DNA of 64,000 nt from Paludibacter sp. (GCA_028692715.1 JAQUWU010000020.1:1-64000); one strand, 5' to 3'; shown: positions 29,501 through 38,150, counted from the first letter of the stretch. The notes: a model not told the origin generated them from the sequence alone. Made by a program: numbers and translations.

Positions 29501-30356
29501 GCAGTTTTTTGTTGATAACAGCAAGGGTGAATTGGTGTTAGAATCCATTCTCCGTTATGGAAATAAATATCAGTCGGATTTGGAAATGAGTCAGAACTCT
29601 TTATTCGGAGGACTTGATGCAATAGAAATTGCAAAACCGGAAATTCCCTATGCACCGGAATGGTCTCCATTGGAAAGACTCAATAAAGAACGTGATTTGA
29701 TTGGAATGTATCTTTCTGCCCATCCACTCGATGAGTATGAGTTTGAAATTAATCATGTTTGTAATACTACAACAGTTGATTTAAAAGACTTACCAAATTT
29801 ATTGGGGAAATCACTGAAAATAGGAGGTATGGTAACCAATTTCCGACATGGAACTTCGAAAGCCGGCAATCCTTACGGTATTTTTATGCTCGAAGATTAT
29901 GTAGGTGGATTCGAATTTGCCTTGTTTGGGAAAAACTATATTGAATTCAGTAAATACATGATAAAGGATTTATATCTTTTTATCACGGCAACTGTTCAAG
30001 AAAGAGGAGCAGACTACAAATACAAAAAGGTTGAAACAAATCCGGATATTCCAAAAGAACTGGAATTGAAAATTCAGAAAATCGAAGTATTTTCGGACAT
30101 TAAAGACAGGCTGATTAACACCTTGACTTTAACCATTCCTATTCAGCAACTTACCACTGATTTTGCTGTTGAACTTACCGAAACGGTAATGAATAATAAG
30201 GGGAATGTGAATTTATATATTCAGGTGGTAGATGAAAATTCGGCAAACAAAATTATGCTGTTTTCGCGACTTTACCGGATACAAATAAATACAGATGTTT
30301 ATCATATACTGAAACATGCTAAAAATCAAGGATTATTGGATTTTCAGGTGCATTGA
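26559..30356 (+). CDS. dnaE: DNA polymerase III subunit alpha
   Basis: Replicative polymerase catalytic subunit, 1265 residues. The N-terminal PHP domain starts HLHVHSHYSVLDG (H7, H9) and contains a charged insertion (about 55-95) before KPIIGCETYVA. The palm carries GPGRGSAAGSVVAY (about 441) and the metal-binding Asp cluster PDIDIDFDDDGR (about 479-490). Thumb and fingers include HACGVIIG and FNKSHATCYSWIAYQTAYLK. Helix-hairpin-helix and OB-fold segments follow to the C-terminus. The length and DnaE1 layout match Bacteroidetes. It has its own promoter-like box; trxA follows after a 211-bp gap. Confidence 0.97.
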   Translation: MSSFVHLHVHSHYSVLDGMSTIPGLVDKAAKSGMNAVALTDHGSMFGVKEFFNYVKKKNSKVHCQVALAQKKLQADNLTDDEKVELTNQLNEETQKLFKPIIGCETYVAHRGRLSKDGSEDRSGYHLVLLAKNKKGYQNLCKLISTAWIEGMYYRPRIDHEILEKYSEGLIASSACLGGEIHKKVENGNLKEAEEAIMWYKRVFGDDFYIELQRHKTDKPNADYSTYEKQVRQNEILVQLARKTNTKILATNDVHFVEEEHGEAHERLICLSTGKEIDDPKRMRYTKQEWLKSPDQMWQIFADLPDALENSLEIAEKVEFYDIDSNAMMPVFTIPETFGTEEDYRSKFTEEMLREEFGDGFDRLGGYNKAVRVKLEADYLGELTLRGAKKRYGENIDPEIMERIDFELHVMKTMGFPGYFLIVQDFITAAREMKVSVGPGRGSAAGSVVAYCLRITDIDPLKYDLLFERFLNPDRISMPDIDIDFDDDGRGQVLRWVTEKYGKERVAHIITYGTMATKSSIKDVARVQRLPLAEADRLTKLIPDKFPEDTATGKSPKVNIANCIKFVPELQIARNSSDINLSNTLKYAEMLEGTVRQTGVHACGVIIGAADLTYLVPLSTAIDKETNEEMLVTQYEGSVIEEIGLIKMDFLGLKTLSIIKEALSNIKKSKGMVLDIDAIPIDDEKTYELFSKGLTVGTFQFESAGMQKHLINLQPTQFEDLIAMNALYRPGPMQYIPQFINRKHGREKIEYPFPIMEKRLQDTYGITVYQEQVMLLSRDLAGFTRGQSDELRKAMGKKLVDKMETLKVKFMAGCEKNGFGPKAKLEQIWSDWAEFAKYAFNKSHATCYSWIAYQTAYLKAHYPAEFMAANLTRNKDDIAEVGKFMDECKNLGMSVMGPDVNESDLTFTVNKDGNIRFGLGGVKGVGEGAVIAIVEERNKNGKYKSVFDFIERVNLTSCNKRAIESLALSGAFDEFSDIKREQFFVDNSKGELVLESILRYGNKYQSDLEMSQNSLFGGLDAIEIAKPEIPYAPEWSPLERLNKERDLIGMYLSAHPLDEYEFEINHVCNTTTVDLKDLPNLLGKSLKIGGMVTNFRHGTSKAGNPYGIFMLEDYVGGFEFALFGKNYIEFSKYMIKDLYLFITATVQERGADYKYKKVETNPDIPKELELKIQKIEVFSDIKDRLINTLTLTIPIQQLTTDFAVELTETVMNNKGNVNLYIQVVDENSANKIMLFSRLYRIQINTDVYHILKHAKNQGLLDFQVH

Positions 30357-30567
30357 CAGAAACTGTTGAACGAGTGAATTGATAAAAAAGAGACAAATTA
30401 AAATTAATAGTTTTTATAAATAGAGATATTTATTTTTTATAAAAACAAAATGAGTCTGTTGCTGTTTATAGTAGGACAGATTAAAAAATGGAACAATAAT
30501 TAATCAATAATAATAATAATATGGTTTTTTTTGCGAAGAGAAAAACCGAAATTTAAAATTTAAAATT

Positions 30568-30882
30568 ATGGCTTTAGAAATTACTGATGCTAACATCAAC
30601 GAAATTATCAACAGCGGAAAACCGGTAGTAATTGACTTTTGGGCAGAATGGTGTGGACCCTGTCGCATGGTAGGACCAATTGTTTCAGAATTGGCTGACG
30701 ATTATGAAGGAAAAGTGATTGTAGGAAAAATGGATGTCGACGAAAATGTTGAAACTCCTACAAAATACGGGATTCGTAATATCCCAACGATTCTTTTCTT
30801 TAAAGATGGTCAGGTGGTAGATAAACAAATAGGTGCTACCCAGAAAGCTGTTTTATCAGCTAAAGTGGATGCGCTATTGTAG
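30568..30882 (+). CDS. trxA: Thioredoxin
   Basis: Small cytosolic disulfide reductase, 104 residues, standard length. Active site W28-C29-G30-P31-C32 lies within VIDFWAEWCGPCRM, with the conserved cis-proline in RNIPTILFFKDG and the closing helix AQ...VLSAKVDALL. The 211 bp upstream are A+T-rich with a small imperfect hairpin (TATAAATA/TATTTATA type near 30413-30443) and no clear promoter box. The gene is convergent with trmN6. Confidence 0.95.
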   Translation: MALEITDANINEIINSGKPVVIDFWAEWCGPCRMVGPIVSELADDYEGKVIVGKMDVDENVETPTKYGIRNIPTILFFKDGQVVDKQIGATQKAVLSAKVDALL

Positions 30883-30907
30883 AATTAATTGATGTTTCGG
30901 AATGAGG

Positions 30908-31621
30908 TTAGAGTTTTAAATAATAATCTTTGACCAATTTAGTGAACTCAGGTGTATAACTATGTCGTTCATTCGATTCAATAGTTATTTCTGATTCAAC
31001 TAATTGTGTTGGGAGTAAATTGAATTCTAATAAAATTCTTTTTGTGCTTGTGTTTGGTTTTGGGTATATAATGACCTTTCTGGAACAAAACAACCCGATG
31101 CTTTTTGAAAAATTAAGGCATTGAATTCCTTCAGTAACAGGCAGAATCAAACAGATTCTGCCTGTATTGTTTAATAAACATTTTGCATTAATCAATAATT
31201 CTTCGTGCGAAAGAGTATCTGTGTGTCTTGCAGTTGTTCTACTTTCAACAGGTGTTTTAAGTGAATTAATAAAATAGGGCGGATTTGAGACAATCAAATC
31301 ATATTTTTTTGAAGTTAATTGTGCAAAATCCTGTAATGAAACTCTCTGAACCCGAATTCTTTTATTCCACACAGAGTTGTTGATATTTTCATTTGCCTGT
31401 AAAACGGCATTCTCATCTATATCAATTGCATCTAATTCAGCACTACTCCTTTGTGCAAGCATAAGAGCTATTAAGCCGGTTCCGGTACCTACATCCAATA
31501 TCGAATTTGTATCATCTACATTTGCCCAAGCCCCTAATAAAACGCCGTCAATTCCAACTTTCATGGCACATTTATCGTGATAAACGGTGAATTGTTTGAA
31601 ACTAAAATAGGGATTCGGCAT
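30908..31621 (-). CDS. tRNA1(Val) (adenine(37)-N6)-methyltransferase-like protein
   Basis: 237 residues of the YfiC/TrmN6 type. The SAM-binding loop is LDVGTGTGLIALML (42-55), an acidic residue ends beta 2 (DAIDIDENA), and the N6-adenine catalytic motif NPPY is at 113-116. The family N-terminus FSFKQFTVYHDKCAMKVGIDGVLLGAWA binds substrate. It would methylate A37 of tRNA-Val. It starts 3 bp after the stop of the Spy-like gene, so the two are translationally coupled or at least co-transcribed. Confidence 0.88.
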   Translation of the reverse strand: MPNPYFSFKQFTVYHDKCAMKVGIDGVLLGAWANVDDTNSILDVGTGTGLIALMLAQRSSAELDAIDIDENAVLQANENINNSVWNKRIRVQRVSLQDFAQLTSKKYDLIVSNPPYFINSLKTPVESRTTARHTDTLSHEELLINAKCLLNNTGRICLILPVTEGIQCLNFSKSIGLFCSRKVIIYPKPNTSTKRILLEFNLLPTQLVESEITIESNERHSYTPEFTKLVKDYYLKL

Positions 31622-31624
31622 AAG

Positions 31625-32323
31625 TTATCTTCTTGATGAACTTGTGGAAGACTCTGTCTTTTGTGTTGTTGTGGCAGGAGTACTTTGTCGTTTGGGAGTT
31701 GTTACAGATGGCGTTGTAGTAGACGTGCTGCTACGGGGCGTATAACTGCTCGATGTACGTGTCGTCGGTTGGTTGTTCAGTAGTTGTGGTGTTCTCGAAG
31801 GTGTTGTGCTTTTTCGAACTGGTTGACTTTGTGTTGTTTTGCTATTGTAATTCGGAGTTGTTGAACGATAACTGTTTCTTAACGCATTATCTGTTGATAT
31901 TGAACGTCTGACTGTATTAGTTATCTGATTTGAAGATGGATTGAATCCGGATGATGTAGAAGGAAGATTTCTGGTTGTTGGTGTTGTTTCATACGTCCTT
32001 CTTTCATATCTTTTCGATTGAAGTCGGTTGTTTTGATCCTGACTCAATACTTGCTCAATATCTGAATTTTTATTTTTCATGCGTTCCATTGCTTCGCTTC
32101 TGGTATTTGAAACTTGTCGCTCACGGGCATATTTTAAATTTATTTCATAAATTTGTTTCGTTTGATTCTGATTAAGGTTTAGTTCTTGTTGCAGTTTTTC
32201 CGTTTGCTTTATTGCCTCCTGTTCGGGTGTTTGTTGCATTACTACAGTATTATCCTGTCCGAAATTGGGCATGATAAAGCTTAGTAACAGTATTACAACT
32301 AAAACAATTCTTATCGGTCTCAT
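31625..32323 (-). CDS. Secreted Spy/CpxP-like helical protein with Ser/Thr/Arg-rich tail
   Basis: 232 residues from the ATG at 32323; the frame runs on to a TTG, rejected. A signal peptide (MRPIRIVLVVILLLSFIMPNFGQ) is followed by a helical segment, about residues 30-100: EAIKQTEKLQQELNLNQNQT, then NLKYARERQ. This is reminiscent of LTxxQ proteins. From about 105 to the end the protein is low complexity (TTPTTRNLPSTSSG, SSSYTPRSSTSTTTP, ending TESSTSSSRR). The tail is basic, probably disordered and possibly a glycosylation substrate. Function unknown. It forms an operon with the trmN6-like gene 3 bp downstream. Confidence 0.7.
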   Translation of the reverse strand: MRPIRIVLVVILLLSFIMPNFGQDNTVVMQQTPEQEAIKQTEKLQQELNLNQNQTKQIYEINLKYARERQVSNTRSEAMERMKNKNSDIEQVLSQDQNNRLQSKRYERRTYETTPTTRNLPSTSSGFNPSSNQITNTVRRSISTDNALRNSYRSTTPNYNSKTTQSQPVRKSTTPSRTPQLLNNQPTTRTSSSYTPRSSTSTTTPSVTTPKRQSTPATTTQKTESSTSSSRR

Positions 32324-32841
32324 ATTAAATTTCAATAAATGCAACTGAGATTACAACAATGATTGTGCCATAATTACATATTTTGTTTCATTACTACTAG
32401 TAACTTCAAATGAGTCAATGAACATAATAAACAGATGGTTAGAAATATATTTATATAAAAAAACTTAATTATTTGGTAAAATTATACGATAATTTTATAA
32501 TTAATTTGTTTTGAAATGCATATTTTGCTTACAAATAAGAATTTACACTTTCTCATATACACTATATCTACCTTAATTATTAAGCAAATTCAGCTTTAAG
32601 ATTCTTTCATAAATAAATGGAATTATAATAAAAATGTAACATTTTAAGATAAACATAAATTAAACAATATAAACAATAGTTCTGCATAATTATCATAAAT
32701 GTGTTGTCCTTCAAAATAATTTATTAACTTTGCGCTTTCTATTTCTTGTACTCTTAAGATTGAAAATATATAACTTGTAACGAGCGAAGTGATTAAAATT
32801 TAGTTTTTTAGTTTATCAATATTATTAATTTAACTGATGAC
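32324..32841. other. Intergenic region upstream of the REC/HEAT/GT2 module
   Basis: About 520 bp, extremely A+T-rich, without ORF or repeat structure beyond homopolymer runs. The promoter at 32704-32732 is the only signal. Confidence 0.5.
32704..32732 (+). promoter_or_regulatory. Promoter of the REC/HEAT/GT2 module
   Basis: TTG (32704-32706), 18 bp, then TAACTTTG followed by CG (32725-32732). A good match to the Bacteroidetes consensus, giving a leader of about 100 nt. Confidence 0.6.
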
Positions 32842-33243
32842 ATGAAAACAAATATAGTTATAATAACCGATGTGTCTTTGTTTTGTAATATTTTTATTCC
32901 TTTACTAACAAGTAAAAATAAAAGCATACATATTGACATCTGTAGAAGTATTAGTGAAATTGACAAAAAGATTGATTTTTCGACTTGTGATTTAATTCTT
33001 GTTGATGGAGGAATAACACAAACTACTTCTTTTGAAGTTATAGAATTTATTAGTACCGCAAAAAACAGTAAAACGCCTATTTGGTTTTTCCCTGAAATTC
33101 AAACAGAGAAATATCTTTTAAAGTCTTTAGATTTGGGAGTTAGTAGAATTATTCGAAAACCTTTCGATCCCCTAAAAATTGTAAATGAGATTTTATTGTA
33201 TCTTTTAAAAGTTGAGAATGTACCTATTACAGAATATACTTAA
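32842..33243 (+). CDS. Stand-alone receiver-like domain protein
   Basis: 133 residues forming a single CheY-like alpha/beta fold. Phosphoacceptor candidate D55 sits in LILVDGG, and the conserved Lys is K106 in RIIRKPFDP. Only one acidic residue (D10) is present at the end of beta 1. The usual switch Thr/Ser after beta 4 is replaced in TPIWFFPEI, so phosphorylation-driven switching may be altered. There is no output domain. It is first in a three-gene cluster with a membrane helical-repeat protein and a GT2 synthase, suggesting it controls polysaccharide production. Codon use is strikingly A+T-rich. Family call fairly sure, role inferred. Confidence 0.72.
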   Translation: MKTNIVIITDVSLFCNIFIPLLTSKNKSIHIDICRSISEIDKKIDFSTCDLILVDGGITQTTSFEVIEFISTAKNSKTPIWFFPEIQTEKYLLKSLDLGVSRIIRKPFDPLKIVNEILLYLLKVENVPITEYT

Positions 33244-33343
33244 TAGAGCTGCGCTTTAAGGATTTACTTAAATCTAATTTTTTCAACCTCATTTTTCTTG
33301 TAGCCTTAACAAATCATTTGCGTAGATGACAAATAATTTTTAA

Positions 33344-34582
33344 ATGAAAATAATTGTTCTATACCTTAGATATTTATCTGTAAGGATATTTATTCTAGTA
33401 TTTATTTTGTTAATTTCGGCTGGATGTTATTGTTTTTACCTTCCTCAACTTAAATTTGGTAATTGTATTTGTATAAATACCAACTATAATTACATTCTAT
33501 CTCTACCCAAATGGGTATTTATCCTTAAATATTTATCCATCTGCTTTATATCTAGCTCGTTATTACTTGTTTCTTTTACGGCGTATTATATTTTACAAAA
33601 TAAGAATAAAAAAAGAATTTACACAAAGTACAATGACCTATTAGAAATATATTTATTTGATTATCTGTATGATGAAACACCATCTGATAAGGATAGAAGG
33701 GAAAAGTTAAATCGGATAAAGAAAAACCTAAAGTCAGATGTAATCAAACGAATATTTTTAAATAGGATGCGTAGAGTTCACTTTCAACTTGATGGAGAGA
33801 TTAGAGAAAGAAATTTTAATTTATTAAAAGCACTTCGATATTATCATTTCATTCAAAGCTATTTGCAATCTCCATATTTAAGACATAAACTATTTGCCTT
33901 AAGGATTATTTCAGACTTACATTTACAAGGTTATGAGGAATATATTTATAAATTGACAAAAAAGAAAAACCAGATATTGAGTTCAGAGGCATTGGTTACA
34001 TTAGTTAAATTATACATTTACGATGATCAACTTTTTTTAATCGATTTCACAAAAAAACTTTCCATTTGGGACATAAATAGGATAATAGAAAAAGTAAAAC
34101 AACAGAAACAACAACAAAGTAAAGAAATAAATCACTTAAAACTAATAAAATCTGATATTAATCAAATATCTGCAATAGGAATAATTCTTGCACGAGTTGA
34201 TAACAAAACAAAACTAAAAAATATAATTAAAAACAAAATTGAAAGTCAAGATCCTCTAGTTTCTGAACAAGCATTTCTAACCTATATTTCATTTGCAAAC
34301 GACAAGGAAGATTTTGATTACTTGACTTACAGGTTTGAGATTGCCACAGAAAATGCACAAATTCAAATAATTAAAAAAATGGGGCTATTTATTGGAAAGT
34401 TTGATAAAACCGTTTTTTTAAATTGGATAGTTGAGAATAAATCGATTTGTCTTAAAATTGAATCAATGAAGATATTGTTGTGTATTGATAGTATCTATTA
34501 TAATTCAAGATATTTAAAATCAAAAGATATCTCAATACAAAATGCATATTCACATATAGATAATAGGAATTTAAAATTTTAA
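33344..34582 (+). CDS. Membrane-anchored HEAT-like repeat protein
   Basis: 412 residues. Two N-terminal membrane segments (about 10-33 and 57-86) are separated by a short, Cys-containing extracytoplasmic loop. The remaining roughly 320 residues are predicted cytoplasmic alpha-helical repeats: LRHKLFALRIISDLHLQGYE, SEALVTLVKLYIYD, SEQAFLTYISFAND, then the KIESMKILLCI region. This is HEAT-like but degenerate. The ATG follows the receiver gene by 100 bp, and the stop is 3 bp from the GT2 start, so the pair is tightly coupled. Such proteins are seen beside GT2 synthases in other Bacteroidetes as far as I recall; molecular role unknown. Confidence 0.65.
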   Translation: MKIIVLYLRYLSVRIFILVFILLISAGCYCFYLPQLKFGNCICINTNYNYILSLPKWVFILKYLSICFISSSLLLVSFTAYYILQNKNKKRIYTKYNDLLEIYLFDYLYDETPSDKDRREKLNRIKKNLKSDVIKRIFLNRMRRVHFQLDGEIRERNFNLLKALRYYHFIQSYLQSPYLRHKLFALRIISDLHLQGYEEYIYKLTKKKNQILSSEALVTLVKLYIYDDQLFLIDFTKKLSIWDINRIIEKVKQQKQQQSKEINHLKLIKSDINQISAIGIILARVDNKTKLKNIIKNKIESQDPLVSEQAFLTYISFANDKEDFDYLTYRFEIATENAQIQIIKKMGLFIGKFDKTVFLNWIVENKSICLKIESMKILLCIDSIYYNSRYLKSKDISIQNAYSHIDNRNLKF

Positions 34583-34585
34583 ACT

Positions 34586-36016
34586 ATGCTAATCGAAAGT
34601 TTGATTAAGGTTTTCAGTGTTTTCTTTTTTGTATACGCATGTTTATTGTTATTAATGTATTTGTTGACTGGGTTTTTATCAATAATTGAGCTCCGTAATT
34701 ATAAAAATAAAAATAAATATGTTGATTATAAATCTATGTTAACGTTTGAGTCATTACCTACGGTTTCGATTATTGCTCCTGCCTATAATGAAGAAAAAAC
34801 AATAATAGATAACATAAAATGCTTGTTGTCAATGCAATACCAATGCTATGAGATAATTGTTGTAAATGACGGAAGTACAGATAATACTTTAAAAAAGATA
34901 ATAGAACATTTTAAATTAGTTAAAATCGAAAGAGTTTCTCAATCAAATTTGTATTGTGAGCCCATAATCGCAATATATCAATCCATGAAATGTGCGTATA
35001 GTCAATTGGTGGTTATTGATAAAAAAAATGGAGGAAAATCAGATGCTTTGAATGCCGGACTAAATATAGCAAAAAATGAATTGTTCTTGGCAATTGACGT
35101 TGATTGTATCATCGAGTCGGATGCAATTTTAAAAATGGTTAAACCATTTATAGATGATACAAAGAGAACGGTAATTGCATCGGGCGGAGTGGTACGAATA
35201 GCAAATTCTTGCGAAATAAAGGATGGTAGAATTATCAAGATAAAATACCCTAAAAATATTTGGGCGAAATTTCAAGTGCTTGAGTATTATAGAGCTTTTA
35301 CTTTAGGACGTATGGCATGGAGCAAACTTAATGGATTGTTAATTATTTCCGGGGCTTTCGGTCTTTTTGATCGAAAGAGAGTGATTAAGATTGGTGGTTA
35401 CGATATCAACACTGTGGGCGAAGACCTAGAATTGGTTGTAAGGTTGAGGAAATATATGCACGATGTTGAAAGAAAAAAATATAGAGTGGCCTTTATTCTT
35501 GATCCTCTGTGTTGGACTGAAGTGCCTGAGGATTTAAAAACACTATCACGCCAAAGAAACAGATGGACCAGAGGTGGAATAAGCACCATAATTAAACACC
35601 GAAAAATGTTTTTAAATCGAAATTATGGTGTAATTGGAATGATTAGTTTTCCCTATTGGTTTCTATTTGAATGGCTAGCTCCCATTATACAATTATCGGG
35701 GATTATTTATTTTGTTGCAGTAGTATTCATGGGATTTCTTGATTTTCAAATCTTTATAACAGTGTTGTTTTTTGGGTTATCTTTTGCTGTAATGTACTCA
35801 ATATTTTCAATTTTTTTTGAAGCATATACCTATAATAAATATATTGGATTGGGATATTTAGCTCAATCTATTTTGATGACGCTACTTGAGCTGATTATTT
35901 ATCAACCAATGATTATGTGGTTTTCTGTTTGTGGAAATTTTGATTTCTTTTTTAAAAAGGATAAAAAATGTTGGGGTAAAATGATACGAACAGGATTTAA
36001 TAACAAAAATAAATAG
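34586..36016 (+). CDS. Processive GT2 glycosyltransferase (PgaC/BcsA-like)
   Basis: 476 residues. An N-terminal membrane segment (about 8-34) precedes a GT-A catalytic domain: VSIIAPAYNEE (60-70), VVNDGSTDN with D95, the DxD motif D171-V-D173, the acceptor-site GED (278-280) and the Q-x-x-R-W motif Q323-R-N-R-W327. These are the marks of processive family-2 synthases making beta-linked polymers such as poly-N-acetylglucosamine. Three or four C-terminal membrane helices (about 350-450) could form the export channel. The sugar polymerised is not readable. No deacetylase, PgaA-like pore or BcsC-like gene is adjacent. Last gene of the module; convergent with the exonuclease. Confidence 0.85.
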   Translation: MLIESLIKVFSVFFFVYACLLLLMYLLTGFLSIIELRNYKNKNKYVDYKSMLTFESLPTVSIIAPAYNEEKTIIDNIKCLLSMQYQCYEIIVVNDGSTDNTLKKIIEHFKLVKIERVSQSNLYCEPIIAIYQSMKCAYSQLVVIDKKNGGKSDALNAGLNIAKNELFLAIDVDCIIESDAILKMVKPFIDDTKRTVIASGGVVRIANSCEIKDGRIIKIKYPKNIWAKFQVLEYYRAFTLGRMAWSKLNGLLIISGAFGLFDRKRVIKIGGYDINTVGEDLELVVRLRKYMHDVERKKYRVAFILDPLCWTEVPEDLKTLSRQRNRWTRGGISTIIKHRKMFLNRNYGVIGMISFPYWFLFEWLAPIIQLSGIIYFVAVVFMGFLDFQIFITVLFFGLSFAVMYSIFSIFFEAYTYNKYIGLGYLAQSILMTLLELIIYQPMIMWFSVCGNFDFFFKKDKKCWGKMIRTGFNNKNK

Positions 36017-36032
36017 TTATTGTCAATTGGTT

Positions 36033-36800
36033 TTATTTGTTGAAATCTCTCAACTTTATACTTGTTAGTACCTTTTTGGTGTGTAAGGGAAAATCACTGT
36101 TCATCATCCATCCGTAATATCCCATGTCATTTTTCAGTATATCACTTACTTTCTGACCTTTGTATTTTCCAAAGTTAATAATTTCTTCGCCTTCATCGTT
36201 ATAAATCATCCTGCCGGCAAAATCAACATTTTTGTTTTGAGTTGTGAATTTAGATAGAAATTCAATATCATTTTTCAATTCTGGATAATGATCCAGCTGA
36301 GCCTGTAGTACTTCGTAGGTGGCTAGGGTGTCGGCTTCTGCACCGTGCGCTCCAACTAAGTCCTTTTCGCAGTAAAATTTATAGGCTGCTCCTAAAGTCC
36401 TGGCTTCCATTTTATGAAAAATCACCTGCACATCTACAAATTTTCGTTTCATAAAATCTATCTCTACATCTGCTCTGATCAATTCTTCTGCTAAAAGTGG
36501 TATGTCAAAGCGGTTGGAATTATAACCGGCTAAATCACACCCTTCAATATCGCGAGCTATTTCTTTTGCAACCGCTTTAAACGTAGGGCAATCGGCCACA
36601 TCGGCATCCGTAATTCCATGTATGTCCGAAGAGCCTTTCGGTATCGGCATTTCCGGATTTATACGAATGGTTTTTGTTTCTTCTCTACCGTTTGGCGAAA
36701 CTTTGTGATAGGAGATTTCTACAATTCTGTCGGAAACAATATTGGTTCCGGTTGTTTCAAGATCGAAAAATACAATGGGATTTTTTAGTTGGAGTTTCAT
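36033..36800 (-). CDS. DnaQ-like 3'-5' exonuclease
   Basis: 255 residues. A DEDDh exonuclease domain fills residues about 8-170, with catalytic D13 and E15 (FFDLETTG), D99 (NSNRFDIPLL), H152 and D157 (GAHGAEADTLA). A short C-terminal domain (about 207-250; INFGKYKGQKVSDIL, YGWMMNSDFP) resembles the DUF3820 type often fused to such exonucleases. It is downstream of dnaN on the same strand, but a terminator at 36886-36921 lies between. It could act as a proofreading epsilon-like subunit or in RNA or DNA trimming; the sequence does not decide. Confidence 0.88.
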   Translation of the reverse strand: MKLQLKNPIVFFDLETTGTNIVSDRIVEISYHKVSPNGREETKTIRINPEMPIPKGSSDIHGITDADVADCPTFKAVAKEIARDIEGCDLAGYNSNRFDIPLLAEELIRADVEIDFMKRKFVDVQVIFHKMEARTLGAAYKFYCEKDLVGAHGAEADTLATYEVLQAQLDHYPELKNDIEFLSKFTTQNKNVDFAGRMIYNDEGEEIINFGKYKGQKVSDILKNDMGYYGWMMNSDFPLHTKKVLTSIKLRDFNK

Positions 36801-36885
36801 AAGTGAATGGCTCTAAAATACCCTAAAGGGGATTTTTGTGAGCTGAATATTAATTATTACTTCTTTTTAGAAAATATAGTTGAAA

Positions 36886-36921
36886 AATAAAGTCTAAAGA
36901 CTTGCGACCTTAGACTTTATT
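36886..36921. terminator. Terminator after dnaN
   Basis: AATAAAGTCTAA and TTAGACTTTATT form a perfect 12-bp stem with a 12-nt loop, flanked by A and T runs on both sides. It serves dnaN in the minus direction. Confidence 0.8.
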
Positions 36922-36939
36922 TTTTGTGATCAAACAAAT

Positions 36940-36964
36940 CTTTAAGTCCCCTTTAGGGGATTTA
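36940..36964. repeat. CCCTTTAGGG-type palindromic repeat
   Basis: AAGTCCCCTTTAGGGGATTT is a short palindrome. A relative (ACCCTAAAGGGGATTTTT) lies at 36818-36836 near the exonuclease start. Others occur at 38942-38965 and 47024-47052, and inside the family A MITE. Confidence 0.6.
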
Positions 36965-36973
36965 GGAACATCC

Positions 36974-38110
36974 TTAATCGTTCAACAGCATAGGCATCAA
37001 AAGCATCAAAATTTCTTCGTTTTCTTCGTTTTCGAAAGGAAGAATAAGCCCCGCACGTGAAGCATCCGACATTTCCATAACGATATCGGAAGAATTGATA
37101 TTTCCAAGAATCTCAATCAGGAAGGACGATTTAAAACCAATCTTTATTGGTTCACCTTCGAACTGACAACTAATGGTTTCTTCCGCAGAAATAGAAAAAT
37201 CGATATCCTGTGCCGAAATATGAATCTGATTGGCATTAAATGCAAGTTTTACCAAATTGCTTGCCTGATTGGCAAAAACGGATACACGTTTCAATGCATT
37301 TAACAAAGTTGCACGGTCAATAATAATTTTATAGGGATTTGATTTCGGAATTACACCATTATAATTTGGAAAACGTCCTTCAACCTGGCGACAAATCATA
37401 GTGTAATTAGCCAGTTTGAAATGTGCATTTTTACTGTCAAAACGAATTTCAACTTCACCACTTTCCTTTGGCAAAATATTTCTTAACATATTTGCCGGTT
37501 TTTTTGGTAAAATAAAATTCACAGTTTCGTCTTCCTGAATTGAAGCAGTTGTATAAGTAGTTTTGTAACGAACAAGTTTATGAGCATCGGTAGCTACTAG
37601 TGTCAGACTTTCAAAAGCAATGTCAAAGAAAACGCCATTCATTACCGGACGCAATTCGTCGTCGGCAGTACAGAATAATGTTTTTGAAATACCGGAAGAC
37701 AATGTTGCAACCGGAAGATTTAGTGTACGAGCATCGTCACTCAGTTGAGGCATACGTGGATATTCATCGCCATTCTGACCAATAAAATTGTACGATCCGT
37801 TTGACGAAGTAATAACCATCGCCAGATTCGAATCATTGATATTGAAAGTTAACGGTTGATCGGAGAATTCTCGTAATGTGTCCAATAATAAACGTGATGC
37901 AACAGCTACTTTTCCACTTCCTTCAGCTGTTTCAATTTCCATCGAAGTGATAAGGGTTGTTTCAATGTCTGATGCGGTCATAGTCAATGTATTCCCTTCT
38001 AGTTGAAGAAGAAAATTATCTAATATTGGCAGGGAGTTCTTGTTGTTTATTACACGGCTAATAGCTTGTAAGTGGCTCAATAAGTCGGTACTTGAAACAA
38101 TGAATTTCAT
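36974..38110 (-). CDS. dnaN: DNA polymerase III beta sliding clamp
   Basis: Ring-shaped processivity clamp, 378 residues, close to the usual length. It contains three similar domains, beginning MKFIVSSTDLLSHLQAISRVIN and ending in the conserved ILPFENEENEEILMLLMPMLLND (family motif near LMPM[RL]). The central QVEGRFPNYNGVIPK and the TATDAHKLVRYK-like segment (LVATDAHKLVRYKT) are typical. The gene is away from dnaA here. Promoter-like box at 38151-38158. Confidence 0.97.
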   Translation of the reverse strand: MKFIVSSTDLLSHLQAISRVINNKNSLPILDNFLLQLEGNTLTMTASDIETTLITSMEIETAEGSGKVAVASRLLLDTLREFSDQPLTFNINDSNLAMVITSSNGSYNFIGQNGDEYPRMPQLSDDARTLNLPVATLSSGISKTLFCTADDELRPVMNGVFFDIAFESLTLVATDAHKLVRYKTTYTTASIQEDETVNFILPKKPANMLRNILPKESGEVEIRFDSKNAHFKLANYTMICRQVEGRFPNYNGVIPKSNPYKIIIDRATLLNALKRVSVFANQASNLVKLAFNANQIHISAQDIDFSISAEETISCQFEGEPIKIGFKSSFLIEILGNINSSDIVMEMSDASRAGLILPFENEENEEILMLLMPMLLND

Positions 38111-38150
38111 ATGGTTCGTTTTTATTAGTTACTTCTCAAAAATAATTTAG

